A DNA stretch of 64,000 bases from Bisporella sp. PMI_857. Its lineage: Eukaryota; Ascomycota; Leotiomycetes; Helotiales; Helotiaceae. This document shows, in pieces, positions 33,189 to 43,180 of this stretch (positions are counted from its first letter, which is position 1; each line of letters begins with the position of its first letter). The notes under the pieces were generated by a model. The model had not been told where the DNA came from. It worked only from the letters and a program-made list of their open reading frames with translations, and did not search any database. The position numbers were made by a program, and so were the translations under genes. Where the stretch lies: assembly GCA_021307315.1 (NCBI GenBank), contig JAJSPD010000094.1, positions 1-64,000 of the forward strand, given 5' to 3'.

Positions 33189-34847
33189 GAAGTTGGGCCT
33201 GTTGCTAGGGAAATGCTCCACAGCGGTTATATCCATAATGTATGTGGTGGAGATACATCTCATATAATGGCGTCCTAGATAATGCTGATATGCATCACGT
33301 TCAATGCATACTGTTCATCTCAAACCTCATTGCTAACCTCATCTCGGCTTACTCTCGCCTCCGGCTCCTCACCCATCCTTAGGCCCGCTCTAAGCTCTAT
33401 ATCACCACCACGACCCCCTCCATACCTAGTAACATCAATCCCCCTCTCCCCTACCATCCAATCCTGCATCCCTAACCACTCGCTCCACTCTTCCTCCGCG
33501 CGTCTAATCTCGCTGTCAGTCGCCGTCTGCAACGGCCTCAAGAACGGCACCGTCTGCTCCCCAATATCATAGCCTTCCCTAGCCTCTAGCCAATTTGCGC
33601 TCTTGGCGGCGAACAAATAATTCCGACGCTCGATTTCGTGTAAAGGCCCAATACCAGCGCGCCACGAGTCACCGAAGAAACTGTGTAGCATGGGGGCGGT
33701 ATCGAAGCCGGTTACGATCAGGCGGCGAAGGTACAACGTTAGGCTTACGAAGGCTGACCCTTTGCTAGTGCCTCTCCATCTCGACAGCGATGGTCGCAGC
33801 GGCGGCTGGTGTCGGTGGTGTGAGTGGTGTGATGACGATGTATGTGCTAGACGTAGGAAGCTGAAAACAGAGCCAGAGTGCGAGCTATGCGAGGAAGAGG
33901 AGGCAGAAGAGGAGCCCAACACCGGGTAAGGCTGTTTTTGGAAGGGTAGCGCGATGTTGATGAGTGCGGCGACGGCTTGGACAAGCTCGCTGTGTTGGGC
34001 GTGGTCGAGGAAGTAGCAGTGGCAGGATTGGAAGTGCGGGAACCAATCGGAGATTTCCAAGGGCTCGTTTAGGCTCAGTTGTGGGTGGTTTGGATTGATG
34101 TTGCGAGGGGGAGCGGGGACGCCGCGATGGAAGGTAAAGGAGGGTCTGGCATCGTGGGAGGGAGTAAAGTCCATGATGGCTGAAGTGGAGAATGAAAGTT
34201 AGTTTCTGCGTGTAGTAGAAAGGTATGGAAGGAGTTGAGAGGTAGGCCGAAAGGTGAATGGAAATATATATCACAAGTTAATTCAACATTGCTCTCACCA
34301 CCACTCGCCTCCACGTTGACATTATCGCCATCCTCCTCAGCCGTGTCAGGGTTCTCATATAGTATAGCTTTTAAATCAAATCTCGCCCGTTGAGAAAAGT
34401 AAATATTCAGATGCAGGCTATCATTCATAGGTCAGGAATGAGCGTTGGTCGCAGGATGACCCTGCGAACTTCAGCCTTGCAGGGGGGGTGGAGATTAGCG
34501 AGAGGAAGGGGCAGATTAGCGAGAGACCAGAGCTCTTGATAGGCCCGCTGACAAGCTCGATAGCGATGATCCGTGCCTATTACTGAGTAACACAGCTGAG
34601 TGTGGCCAACTCCTCAGCTTGGACTGTTATCAGAATGCCATTTGTGTGAAGCTCCTTGTCTCTAAAAAATATTGGCCCAAACTTCCCGTACCGTCGTCAA
34701 ATTTGGCCGAGTCGCAGTCCGTGGTTAGCCTGCAAAGGATAGCTCTGTCTTCGAAAACGCTATGCAAATCGAATAACTAAGGGGCATCAACGCCTTATTG
34801 GGGGAGATCAACTAATGCTGTGCCATTTTATCCTTTCGACCTTCCGG
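33189..34847 (-). repeat. left arm of a 1,659-bp inverted duplication
   Basis: The reverse complement of 59439-61097, equal in length and nearly identical; I noticed only C/T differences near the inner end. It contains a complete gene and its 5' region. Sequence outside the two arms differs immediately. Confidence 0.9.
33320..34174 (-). CDS. conserved hypothetical protein (left duplicate)
   Basis: 284 residues from the ATG at 34174. I do not recognise a named domain, though the style fits a conserved ascomycete hypothetical protein. It has a Pro/His-rich head, a Ser/His-rich spacer (SSASSSSHSSHSGS), then SLTLYLRRLIVTGFDTAP, HSFFGDSWRAGIGPLHEIER and an acidic Trp-rich end (EEEWSEWLGMQDWMVGERG). 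Protein and gene are the same as those at 60112-60966. Upstream, about 34260-34428, lies an open stretch with a possible 5' exon (ATG at 34428) and a GTGAGA donor, so the true start could be further upstream. Confidence 0.7.
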   Translation of the reverse strand: MDFTPSHDARPSFTFHRGVPAPPRNINPNHPQLSLNEPLEISDWFPHFQSCHCYFLDHAQHSELVQAVAALINIALPFQKQPYPVLGSSSASSSSHSSHSGSVFSFLRLAHTSSSHHSHHRHQPPLRPSLSRWRGTSKGSAFVSLTLYLRRLIVTGFDTAPMLHSFFGDSWRAGIGPLHEIERRNYLFAAKSANWLEAREGYDIGEQTVPFLRPLQTATDSEIRRAEEEWSEWLGMQDWMVGERGIDVTRYGGGRGGDIELRAGLRMGEEPEARVSRDEVSNEV

Positions 34848-34867
34848 GTGCTGGGAAGTTCGAATCC

Positions 34868-35500
34868 TGCGGCTGCCAACCCATCATGCTCAAGATAGTA
34901 GCGTGGCCAGTAGAGCGATAGATATGCGAGTAGCAACGGCAGCTTCGAAAGCGACTGCGACTCGGTCTCGGATTGTCCTTAGGGCCTGGCAGTTCACGCG
35001 CGGCTCCGGTCATAGTGGCGGATGGGATTGTACTAGGGAGCGATCATGGGCGGTGATTACCTCAACACAGCCTCAATTGGACCACCCAGATCTCAGATGC
35101 GGTACCATTTTACACAGTACGACACAAAAAACACAGAATTCTGTGGACCTATCACCTCCTGAGACTGCAGTCCTGCCTGGCAGATTCTTGAACCCTCATT
35201 AAAACGACATCATCAATTTACAGAGCATACAGAAGGCACTTGACCCACACCGGGCACGCACAATCACACAGGTTTTGGGGAGTCAGGGGCTTTAGGAGTT
35301 TGGATTTACGGGAGTATGGAAGGGGCGATTTCGACGAGAGAGAACGCTGTTGGGAAGGGTTTCCCCTGTGAGGACAGCGAGGTCATGGAATCATGGTTGC
35401 AATATTGCTTCATTGTGGCCGTAGCCCATCAGGTATCTAGGACCACAGACGCGGGTGGGTAGCTGGTAGCCGAGCATGCAACCTTCTTTTAGCGATGTGC
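34868..35500 (+). repeat. R2 repeat, copy B
   Basis: Shares the CATCATGCTCAAGATA and CTCGGATTGTCCTTA block with copy C, and the CCCAGATCTCAGATGCGG to GGCACTTGACC block with copies A and C. It lies directly outside the left inverted arm's inner end. Confidence 0.6.
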
Positions 35501-35659
35501 AACAAAAAAAAAAACCTACCATAACGTTAGAACATAGAGACCCCAACAGCTCGCATCATATAACTTAGATCTGAGATGCTAAATTGATGTTCCTATATCT
35601 TAAAGGGTGGCACTATGTAGGGGTGCATCCGTTGGTGATTGGCGTAATGCCTTTGGCAT

Positions 35660-35800
35660 TTGTTGCCCGGAGCGGGCTTCCGGAAGCGAGCACTTAAAAA
35701 CCGCTGTTCTCTTATAATAACATCGATCCGGAATCTCAGATCTGAATTTTATGTTCTTTGTTTTCGGATTTTCGAGATACCAACGTTCTATTTTAAGCTG
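35660..35800 (+). repeat. R1 repeat, plus copy
   Basis: CTTCCGGAAGCGAGCACTTAA block, ATCGATCCGGAATCTCAG, and GAGATACCAACGTTCTATTT at the end. Confidence 0.55.
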
Positions 35801-36169
35801 ACAACGCCTTTTTGCACTACGTTAGTCTCACGATTGATTGGAGGCTGATTATGGGGCTTGCTCGTTAGAGCTCTCTCTAACCGTACGCACAACTCTTGTG
35901 ACCGCTTCTAGCAAGTAGATAGATCTAATATCAGCAATCCCATAAATGCGCAAATGCATGAGCCGAACTATTCCCGTCCCAGCCAACAATACTACTGCCT
36001 TGCAGGCCGGAGAAGAGTTTGGATATCACAATTTTTTGGTGGTACCGCAGATATTAACCAAAATTTTAAAAAAAGAAGTCCATGATATAAGATCTCTGTT
36101 CGTATAGCTGGTATATCGTTCTAAAATAGAACGATATTAAGCATCGCCTGACTCCTTTAGCTCAGAGCA

Positions 36170-36330
36170 GCCTTGCCTTAGCTATAAATAGAACCTTAAC
36201 ATTCAAGTAACTCGCATCATATAACTCAGATCTGAAATCCTGAATCGATACTTCTATATCTGAGAAAAGTGCTAATACTAAGCGCGCACTGCTTGTTCTG
36301 GGCGGCAGGTGCGTTCTTCCGTATAGGCTG
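36170..36330 (-). repeat. R1 repeat, minus partial copy
   Basis: Minus-orientation words ATAGAACCTTAAC, ACTCAGATCTGAAATCC and TAAGCGCGCACTGC appear in the R1 order. Confidence 0.5.
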
Positions 36331-36429
36331 AGCAAACCACAGTGGAGAATTGGCTTTGGATACACGGGCTGGATACGGTAAGGTTTGTGCGGCAGCTATT
36401 GCGCAAAAGGGCGGCGCGCAAGGGGCGCT

Positions 36430-36545
36430 CTTAGCTTAAAATAGAAAGTTGGTATTTCCAAGATCCGAGAACAGGACATACAAAACTCAGATTTGAAATT
36501 CCGTATCGATGCTTTTATATATGATATTAAGCGCGCGCTTACGAA
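36430..36545 (-). repeat. R1 repeat, minus partial copy
   Basis: AAAATAGAAAGTTGGTATTT, CCGAGAACAGGACAT and TTAAGCGCGCGCTTA appear in the inverted order. Confidence 0.55.
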
Positions 36546-36979
36546 CGTTTCCAGTGACGATATGTCTTACGTAATCTTACCCGACCCACCAACAGCACAA
36601 GCAGAACAAGCTGAGGAATCTTGGTAAACTTGTCAAATGTGCCAAGCACTAGGCGGCCGAGATGCACAGCTAGAGATGTCCCACATGCGATAAGCAGGAG
36701 AAATGGCGCAACGGCAGGATTGGTTATGCATGGGAAAGGGAGGGATTTAGCTGTCAGATATTAGGGAGCTTGGCGCAAGCATGGCGCGAGCGCACAAGCG
36801 AGGAAAAGGATGGAGAGCGCGCGTCTTCCTGAGGGGACGCGCGACGCGCGCAACAACACAATCAGAACAATCAGAATCATATTTGAATCCTCCTCCCTCA
36901 CTCAATTGCTCTCTAGATACACGTATTGTTTGACATTAGCCGCTGACGATTGACTCAATGCGTTTTGTTGAAAGGAGGG

Positions 36980-37165
36980 GGTGTTCGCTTATGATTGGTT
37001 TAATGCATTAGGTGACCGTCCCACCTGGGAATCGCTTCAGAAGCGAGCGCTTAATAACCACCATTCTCATATAATAACATCGTATCAGGAATTTCAGATC
37101 TGAAATTTATATGCTCTGTTCTCGGATCTTCGAGATAACAACTTTCTATTTTAAGCCAACAACGC
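36980..37165 (+). repeat. R1 repeat, plus copy
   Basis: Includes GTGTTCGCTTATGATTGG, AGAAGCGAGCGCTTAATAAC and TTTCTATTTTAAGC in consensus order. Confidence 0.6.
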
Positions 37166-37314
37166 CTTTTGCACGACATCAGCCTCACGATTGATTGGAT
37201 GCTGATTATGGGGCTTGCTTGGGCAATCTCGCGCTAGCTGCCGCCTATTTTATCCAGTCTATATCTGAAGCAAATTATGTACTATGATTTGCTCGGCCCG
37301 TACGAGAGAACGAA

Positions 37315-37470
37315 GCGGTCGCCCGGAACAGCCTCCCGGGAGCGCGCGCTTAGTGCCACCTTCCTCAAATATAGAAGCATCAATTCGGAATTTCAGATCT
37401 GAGTTATATGTTGGAGTTACTGGAATATTAAACATTCAATTTATAGTTAGGGCAAAGCGTTTCTAAGTTG
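37315..37470 (+). repeat. R1 repeat, plus copy
   Basis: CCCGGAACAGCCTCCCGGGA then GCGCGCGCTTAGTG, AGAAGCATCAATTCGGAATT and a TTATAGTTAGGG end. Confidence 0.55.
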
Positions 37471-38146
37471 AAGAAGAATGCTTGACATTGCTCTATTCTT
37501 ACAAAATAATAACCCAGCTTTTTAAGAACAGAGATCTTAAAATCATGAAGCTCATTTTTAAAAGTTGGGCTAGTATCTGCGGTACCACCAAATCTTGTGA
37601 TATCGAAGATGTCACCTACCCCGACATCCCTGGTTGACCTGAAAGCCCGAGGGACGTGAGATCGAATCGGGAAGGGGCAGCGAAGAGTACAATCGCCAGT
37701 TGGAAAAAGAGCATCCTGTCGTCTGTAGCTTGACCTACCCGTATCATCCTTTCTTTACCCTCCTGGTTGAGGGGTGCTACTTTTCCGCTCATGTTGCCAT
37801 GCATGTTGCGATTGACCCAACCAGAACTTGACGGCATCACTATCTCTTGGGGAAAAAAAGGCTTTCGAGAGCGCAGCTGCAAAGTATATATCTTCCTTTG
37901 CGCAGCCGGATCTTCATGCCATCTACAAGGCCTTGATCTGCCCAAATCATTGATCTCTTGCTCTTATTCTTGCGGTCTGCGAGGCTTGTGAACTCGGTTT
38001 CCCCTGCATACCACTCGAGCTTCTATCAGCTTCGTCAAATGTAGGTGACTCATTAGGCACTGTCGGGCTACCATCTGGATGTGATATAGAGGGGGATCTT
38101 GATTGTGGCTGGTTCTGCAATCTCTTTAGTAACCCAGCTCGTGCTC

Positions 38147-38915
38147 TTATAACTGTTGACGTATCCCCATATTCGAGCCGTGGATTTTCTCCCCCGTCCT
38201 CAGACTGCCGAGTTCGGTTTCGAGCATGATCCTTCTCCTGATAGCATCATCCTCATCACCTGCGATCTGATGCAGCTCGGCGTCCGACATCTTGCTGATG
38301 AACTGCGGAGAGAAGATCCAGAGGGGACTGGTCTTACCACTAACGAGGAAATGATCAACTGCTTGTAAACAGACAGCATCGACGAACCTCTTCCGAGCAA
38401 CCTTGTAGTAAGACTTTAGCGTATCATGCAAGTCTTGAATCGTGTGATCATCATTGCTCATAACTACTCCTAATATGTCTTTCAAGCGCAGGAGCGGCCC
38501 TCCACCTCCCTCTGTCTGCCATGAGTTCAGGGCTTCAAGTTGGAGCTTCAGACGTGCCTCTCGTGCTTTGCGCACATGCTCTGCGAAGTAGTGATTCATC
38601 GTCATCAAATTTCCATGTCGCTCAATCTCAACCAAGAAGGAAGCTTGCTCCAAAGCCTTCTCGTATAACGGGAGAAGAGGCTGGACTAGCCTATCCCACA
38701 ACCGTTCGCAGAGGCCGTCGTCATTGCAGCAGTACTGAAGGACCTTATAATTGAAGTGATGGATTTTGCGTATCGCCTTCGTCATGTGGTTCTGCGTGTG
38801 GAGCCCCACGCCCGTGACTGTTCAGCGAACAGTGATGGCATGAGGGATGGGTTTGTCGTGCCAATTTCAAATCCTTTTGACCGATTGTATTTGTATGTAA
38901 CAGAATACCGAACCC
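38147..38915 (-). pseudogene. dynamin stalk/GED fragment with a frameshift
   Basis: Minus frame 38809-38147 encodes the end of a fungal dynamin-like protein: helical stalk (YEKALEQASFLVEIERHGN) and GTPase-effector domain (DLHDTLKSYYKVARKRFVDAV), then ELHQIAGDEDDAIRRR. Just upstream, in another frame, lies the preceding stalk block (KGFEIGTTNPSLMPSLFAEQ then SRAW). The two frames meet in a G4 run near 38802-38806, where one base seems missing. The N-terminal GTPase domain is absent. Without it the product cannot bind GTP. This is a decayed copy, or a functional gene misread by one base. Confidence 0.65.
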
Positions 38916-39461
38916 TCGAAGGCTATAATGAGTTTCACGTAGACAAGAAAGACGGTCTGGTGCCTGGTCTAGGTGTCGGGGTTGGTCTACTTGTTGGGCT
39001 GGAGATCAAGAAGAGAATGTGCGGATGGATCTAACTAGGAGATCATTAAATGATTACTTGTGCTGATGTTTGATCTAGTTACTCGACTGCCGATTACGAC
39101 CATGCGTACTTCAAGTCACTCCTCAAGCATATTCACAAAGAGCGTTCGGATATTGTTAGCATGTGCCGGATATTGGAACCAGTTGCTGAGAGCCTGGTTA
39201 GAGACCATCAGCTCAGCAGTCATGATGATTGGGATACTATCTCGAAAGAACTCGGACAGTATATCTAGCCACCTGCTCGGCACATTGTATTTGGGTCCTT
39301 TCTCTTTGGGGAGTAATGTTTAATAAATCTTCACATGTTGAACGTCAAACATTTGCATAATGGAATTCAACCCAACTGTTAACTTTCCAAATTTTCTCCC
39401 TTGCTTGCGACAAGTGACAATAGAATCAATCCACCAGATGGATGGGAAGGCTGCCGACGGT

Positions 39462-39794
39462 TCAAGAGTGGGCAGAATACCACGATCGAGCAGCGGAAAG
39501 ACAGTAACTCCCAAGAAGGATATCACTTTCACCTGAACCGCGCTCACACACTTCAGAGTCTGTTATCCATAACTTCGACCCCAAATGTATCCACCTCCTG
39601 ATATTGTTGATATAATCCCAATTGTCCAGCTGATCACCCTCCCCCACCATCTTGTCGTACCTCCGCTCGCTTCTCTCGGCTTCCGGGTCGAATATTAGGG
39701 GCATGGTGTTCGGGCTGGGAGTAGCGTCGTGTTCGTGAGGTTTTTTGTGTAGGAAGGTTTGACAGAGGTGGTTGAGAGTATGGAGGCTTCGCAT
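39462..39794 (-). CDS. hypothetical protein, small
   Basis: 110 residues from an ATG at 39794. The segment NTMPLIFDPEAERSERRYDK followed by EGDQLDNWDYINNIRRW reads like real protein. The rest is less so, and the gene may be spliced or truncated. I do not recognise the family. Confidence 0.35.
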   Translation of the reverse strand: MRSLHTLNHLCQTFLHKKPHEHDATPSPNTMPLIFDPEAERSERRYDKMVGEGDQLDNWDYINNIRRWIHLGSKLWITDSEVCERGSGESDILLGSYCLSAARSWYSAHS

Positions 39795-39996
39795 CGTTTG
39801 ATGGCAGGCGCAGATGTAGGCGAAGGGGAAGGCATGTCGGATTGGTATTCCTTAGGTTGTTGAGGTAGTTGGGTGTTTGATGAGTATAGAGGCATAGTTA
39901 GTAAAGCCGTGGTTGTGATTGTGACGAACGTACAATCGGTGGCCTCTGGGCCCGAACGCGGGAGTGGTGTGGACTGTAGCAGTAACCATCTGCAGG

Positions 39997-41112
39997 TCAA
40001 GCGGCACGTCGACTAGCGTTCAATCTTTGGCTGCGACGGATCGGCGCGGGAGTTTGAGGACGGCGCGTCTTGGTAGCTTTCGTAATTCCCGAAGATTTCT
40101 CTCGACTATTTCGGGTTCGTTTTAGTGGTGCGCGAACTTTGGAGCGAGTAGCCGGGTCCGTGAATGATTCCCACGCTGCAACTGAGGATGCAGAGTTGAT
40201 GATCCTTGGCTGAACTTCATCGACAGAGCGCAGGGATGACTCCTGTTGAGTCACGAGAGGCACTTCTCTAGACTTATGCTCAGACCTGAATAGCATATGC
40301 TCTTCCCCAAAGGGGACGATGATGATCCCATATTGTAGATCGTCCACAGGGCCCGAGCCAACACTGATAGCATACTGACTTCGATCGATAAAAAATCCCA
40401 ATTCTCCGTAGTTTTGAACATGTCGAGACTGAGGGAAATGCGACGGCAACGTGTTCCGGAGCTGATCTTCTTGCGTGGAAGTGGTTTTGATCAGCCGTGC
40501 CGAATCATGGTCTGGGTCGATCGATGGTCGAGGAGACTCTTCCGCGGCAGCCTCAATTGCTGGTGGAGAGATTCGCGAGCCAGGCGTCAGCAATAACGAG
40601 CGAGTTCTGATTCCGTGTATGTTCTGCTCTGGTAATACTTGAGGCGCTTGGGGGGGCAGAAAGCATGGCTGCGCATAAGTAGGTCTGCCGTCGATGAGAT
40701 CGATGGATTCGCGCATCGGAGTCTTGACTGTATCTGCGACATCAAAGAACTCAGGATCTTTCCTAAAAGTGGCCAGTAAATCTCGCCGTTGTTCTGGATC
40801 CATGAGTATCTGGTCCATCTCCTCCATTTGTACCACGCCCTCAGGATCCGTCGAGGGGAACGAAGTGTCCATTTCCGAGCTGGCAGGCTGCCCGCGTGTG
40901 CGCAGAGTCTTTGGTCGATTGGCAGGTGCCTTTGCATGCCTTTGAAGGGCACGTTGGGTCAAACGCAGCTCAGGAATGGCGGATGTCCTTTTCAGAGCCA
41001 TTGGTTGAGTTCCAAGATATGTATTTAAAAGAATAAAATTTCCTGCTTTTGTGCCATGATTGAAGAGCGAGGTGGTCGGTTTCTCGAGAAATGAACTCGG
41101 CACGCCGTCCAT
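39997..41112 (-). CDS. hypothetical protein divergent from the FHA-kinase
   Basis: 371 residues, single exon, ATG at 41112. Mostly disordered, Pro/Ser/Arg-rich, with an acidic helix (EMDQILMDPEQRRDLLATF), a short ordered stretch (GELGFFIDRSQYAISVGSG) and a basic C-terminus (RRPQTPAPIRRSQRLNASR) that could serve as a nuclear localisation or DNA-contacting tail. No known domain. It is head-to-head with the FHA-kinase, 322 bp apart. Confidence 0.65.
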   Translation of the reverse strand: MDGVPSSFLEKPTTSLFNHGTKAGNFILLNTYLGTQPMALKRTSAIPELRLTQRALQRHAKAPANRPKTLRTRGQPASSEMDTSFPSTDPEGVVQMEEMDQILMDPEQRRDLLATFRKDPEFFDVADTVKTPMRESIDLIDGRPTYAQPCFLPPQAPQVLPEQNIHGIRTRSLLLTPGSRISPPAIEAAAEESPRPSIDPDHDSARLIKTTSTQEDQLRNTLPSHFPQSRHVQNYGELGFFIDRSQYAISVGSGPVDDLQYGIIIVPFGEEHMLFRSEHKSREVPLVTQQESSLRSVDEVQPRIINSASSVAAWESFTDPATRSKVRAPLKRTRNSREKSSGITKATKTRRPQTPAPIRRSQRLNASRRAA

Positions 41113-41434
41113 GTGATCGTGTCACGTCACTAGAGGGCTGTGTAACCGAACCAATAAATGATGTGCTTTGCACGCGCTCCGCACAGTGCAGAAGTTGAGT
41201 CATGCCGGAGATCAATTCTTGCCGCTCAGCCAATCCTCAATGCTAATCCCAGTCATAAAACATCACCTTCAAATGTCATCCAATCAAGCCCAAATTCACA
41301 CCTCGACCCCACCTGCCACCACCTTCACAAAGTAACCAACCACCCCAAATTAGATCCCCCACTCGCGCCGCTCATGTACTTCATGACATTTGAAATGTCA
41401 TCCGCCCTTCAATTCTCTCAATCCACATTTCGAC
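41113..41434. promoter_or_regulatory. divergent promoter region of FHA-kinase and its neighbour
   Basis: 322 bp between the two start codons, pyrimidine-rich on the plus strand (repeated CACC and CCCAA words). No specific site can be named. Confidence 0.4.
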
Positions 41435-43180
41435 ATGGCGGGAGAAGGAATCCTATTTTGGCTCGAAGCCGTCAATGCTCCAGCACAGAACATCATCGAT
41501 TTTCATGCGAACTCCTTCTACAGAGTTGAGATAGGAGGTCGAAGAGTGCTGAAAGTAGGACTGCAGACGAGCCCAAAGGTTTCTGGACGTCTCATATCTC
41601 TTGGACGAGATCCAGCAAGTAATGACCTGCTTCTCCCAGACCGCATCTTTTCGAAGAATCATTGCCATTTCTACTTCAACAAGTCCTCCTCGGCTTTGAT
41701 ACTGCGCGACACGTCCTCGACGAAGAGCACACAAGTTAAATGTCTTGAATTAGACGATGATAGTTTTTACCGACTCCAGGGCGACCCAAGGCAGCGGGTA
41801 CTGCTCACGGCGCACCAAATCGTGATGCAGATTGGCCACGCTCAATTTCGAATCATCTGGCGAGTACCAAAGGAGCCGAGCGCAAGACAAGCACTTGAAC
41901 AAGCAAAGGCAGTGTTCGCTCAAAAGCAGGTCGCTCCGGAGCTCGACTTGACCTTCCTAGATCTGCAAAGTCTACCATCCACGGCGTACGAACTTCGGAG
42001 CCACTATACTCCATCTGTAGCTTCGCAGTATCAGAAGCTGCCCAAAATGGTCCACGAGAAGCTGAGTTTGTTGGGTAGTGGCACATTTGGGACTGTTCAT
42101 AAGACGGTTGATCTCGATACCGGGAATCTGTTGGCCGTCAAAACAAGCAACCATGGTGTTGATGATAGCAAGTACAAGAGGTCTCTGAAACGCGAAGTTG
42201 AGATACTTGCCCAGCTGTCCCATGTAAGCGTACCATGCTCCATCACTTTGCTGTCCACTTCCCTGACGAACACGCAGCCCAACATTGTCCAGTTCACGCA
42301 CTCTCAAGGCTGGACATTTGGCTCTCCGGTAGAGATCTTTATGAGTCTACACGAGGGAAACCTTATGGCCTTGATCCCCCCACACAAGTGCGGCGGCGGA
42401 CTTGAGCAGGAACCATACTTTTGTACGCCGTTGGTTACGCAGGTGCTTCTTGCTGTCGCGTATTTGCATGGGAAAGGCATCACACACCGGGATATCAAAC
42501 CCGAAAATATACTCTACGATCACAATGGCGAGGGCTCGTCGTTGACCTTTTATATCTCCGACTTTGGCCTGTCCAAAGAGCAAAACCCCGCTTCTTCGTT
42601 AGTCCTTGCTGGATCCCCTCTGTACATGGCGCCTGAGATCAACCAGGGAAAGCCCCATACAAGCAAATGCGACATTTGGTCGTTTGCAGTGATGATTCTT
42701 TTGGTTCTTGGCTACTTCTGCTTAGAAGAGGCGGACCTACCCCCAGAGCAATGGAAGGATCGAATGGCCCAACTCCCTGGATATCGCTCCGATCTTAATT
42801 TTGAGGCGGATCAAGGTCTAGCGGTGTCCTTGAGCGGCTGGAAGAATCAACTACGATGGTATGGAAGACTCAAGTCACTGGTCCAGCACAAAATGGCCCC
42901 ACCACTACTGATACCTCTGCTTGCGGAAGATGTAGAAACTCGGCTTGATGCTCAACAATGCCTCTCTTTATTCTTCCCCGAGCAGTATAAGGAGCAGCCG
43001 GCTACCACACTGAAGACTCTTCAACCCCGTTTGAAAAAGCCGTCACATGCCCCATTGCCCATTCCAAGGATACGGACATTTCGGCAAGAAGACCCGAGCC
43101 TCATTCAACGGAGTCGAAATAGCCGGAAACCCCTCAGTCTGAAGACAATCGAGCCATCATTAAAGGAAATTGGGCGCTAA
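41435..43180 (+). CDS. FHA-domain serine/threonine protein kinase
   Basis: Predicted protein kinase of the FHA-plus-kinase (Chk2/Rad53/Dun1-like) layout; 563 residues. Two exons, 41435-42223 and 42278-43180. The 54-bp intron (GTAAGC...GCAG) is in frame and lacks a stop, but splicing restores LSHPNIVQF, which is the normal kinase sequence. The FHA fold covers about residues 40-145 (ISLGRDPASNDLLLPD, FSKNHCHF). The kinase follows: Gly loop LGSGTFGTVHK (about 211), the VAIK-equivalent LLAVKTS, HRDIKPEN (about 332), DFG (about 357) and YMAPE. All catalytic residues are present, so it should be active. The basic tail is unstructured. Start: first ATG before the FHA fold; the upstream in-frame start is only TTG. 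A broken relative lies at 55880-57389. Confidence 0.85.
   Translation: MAGEGILFWLEAVNAPAQNIIDFHANSFYRVEIGGRRVLKVGLQTSPKVSGRLISLGRDPASNDLLLPDRIFSKNHCHFYFNKSSSALILRDTSSTKSTQVKCLELDDDSFYRLQGDPRQRVLLTAHQIVMQIGHAQFRIIWRVPKEPSARQALEQAKAVFAQKQVAPELDLTFLDLQSLPSTAYELRSHYTPSVASQYQKLPKMVHEKLSLLGSGTFGTVHKTVDLDTGNLLAVKTSNHGVDDSKYKRSLKREVEILAQLSHVSVPCSITLLSTSLTNTQPNIVQFTHSQGWTFGSPVEIFMSLHEGNLMALIPPHKCGGGLEQEPYFCTPLVTQVLLAVAYLHGKGITHRDIKPENILYDHNGEGSSLTFYISDFGLSKEQNPASSLVLAGSPLYMAPEINQGKPHTSKCDIWSFAVMILLVLGYFCLEEADLPPEQWKDRMAQLPGYRSDLNFEADQGLAVSLSGWKNQLRWYGRLKSLVQHKMAPPLLIPLLAEDVETRLDAQQCLSLFFPEQYKEQPATTLKTLQPRLKKPSHAPLPIPRIRTFRQEDPSLIQRSRNSRKPLSLKTIEPSLKEIGR

Larger units (their letters stand above)
35501..38146. 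other. gene-poor stretch made largely of R1 repeats
   Basis: At least five partial R1 copies in both orientations (35660-35800 +, 36170-36330 -, 36430-36545 -, 36980-37165 +, 37315-37470 +). A 109-codon minus-strand frame at 37616-37945 reads coherently (MIRVGQATDDRMLFFQLAI) but matches nothing I know. Confidence 0.5.

Noticed and set aside
34850..34890. B-box-like AGTTCGAATCC, possible tRNA
   Set aside because: No matching A box at the right distance and no cloverleaf or acceptor pairing; the TGGCCGAGT word upstream is about 150 bp away.
38756..39323. Plus-strand ORFs, including a stretch reading DYDHAYFKSLLKHIHKERSD
   Set aside because: The first ORF is antisense to the conserved dynamin stalk, so partly a shadow. 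The second stretch reads well but has no start, no splice support and no family I know; left unannotated.
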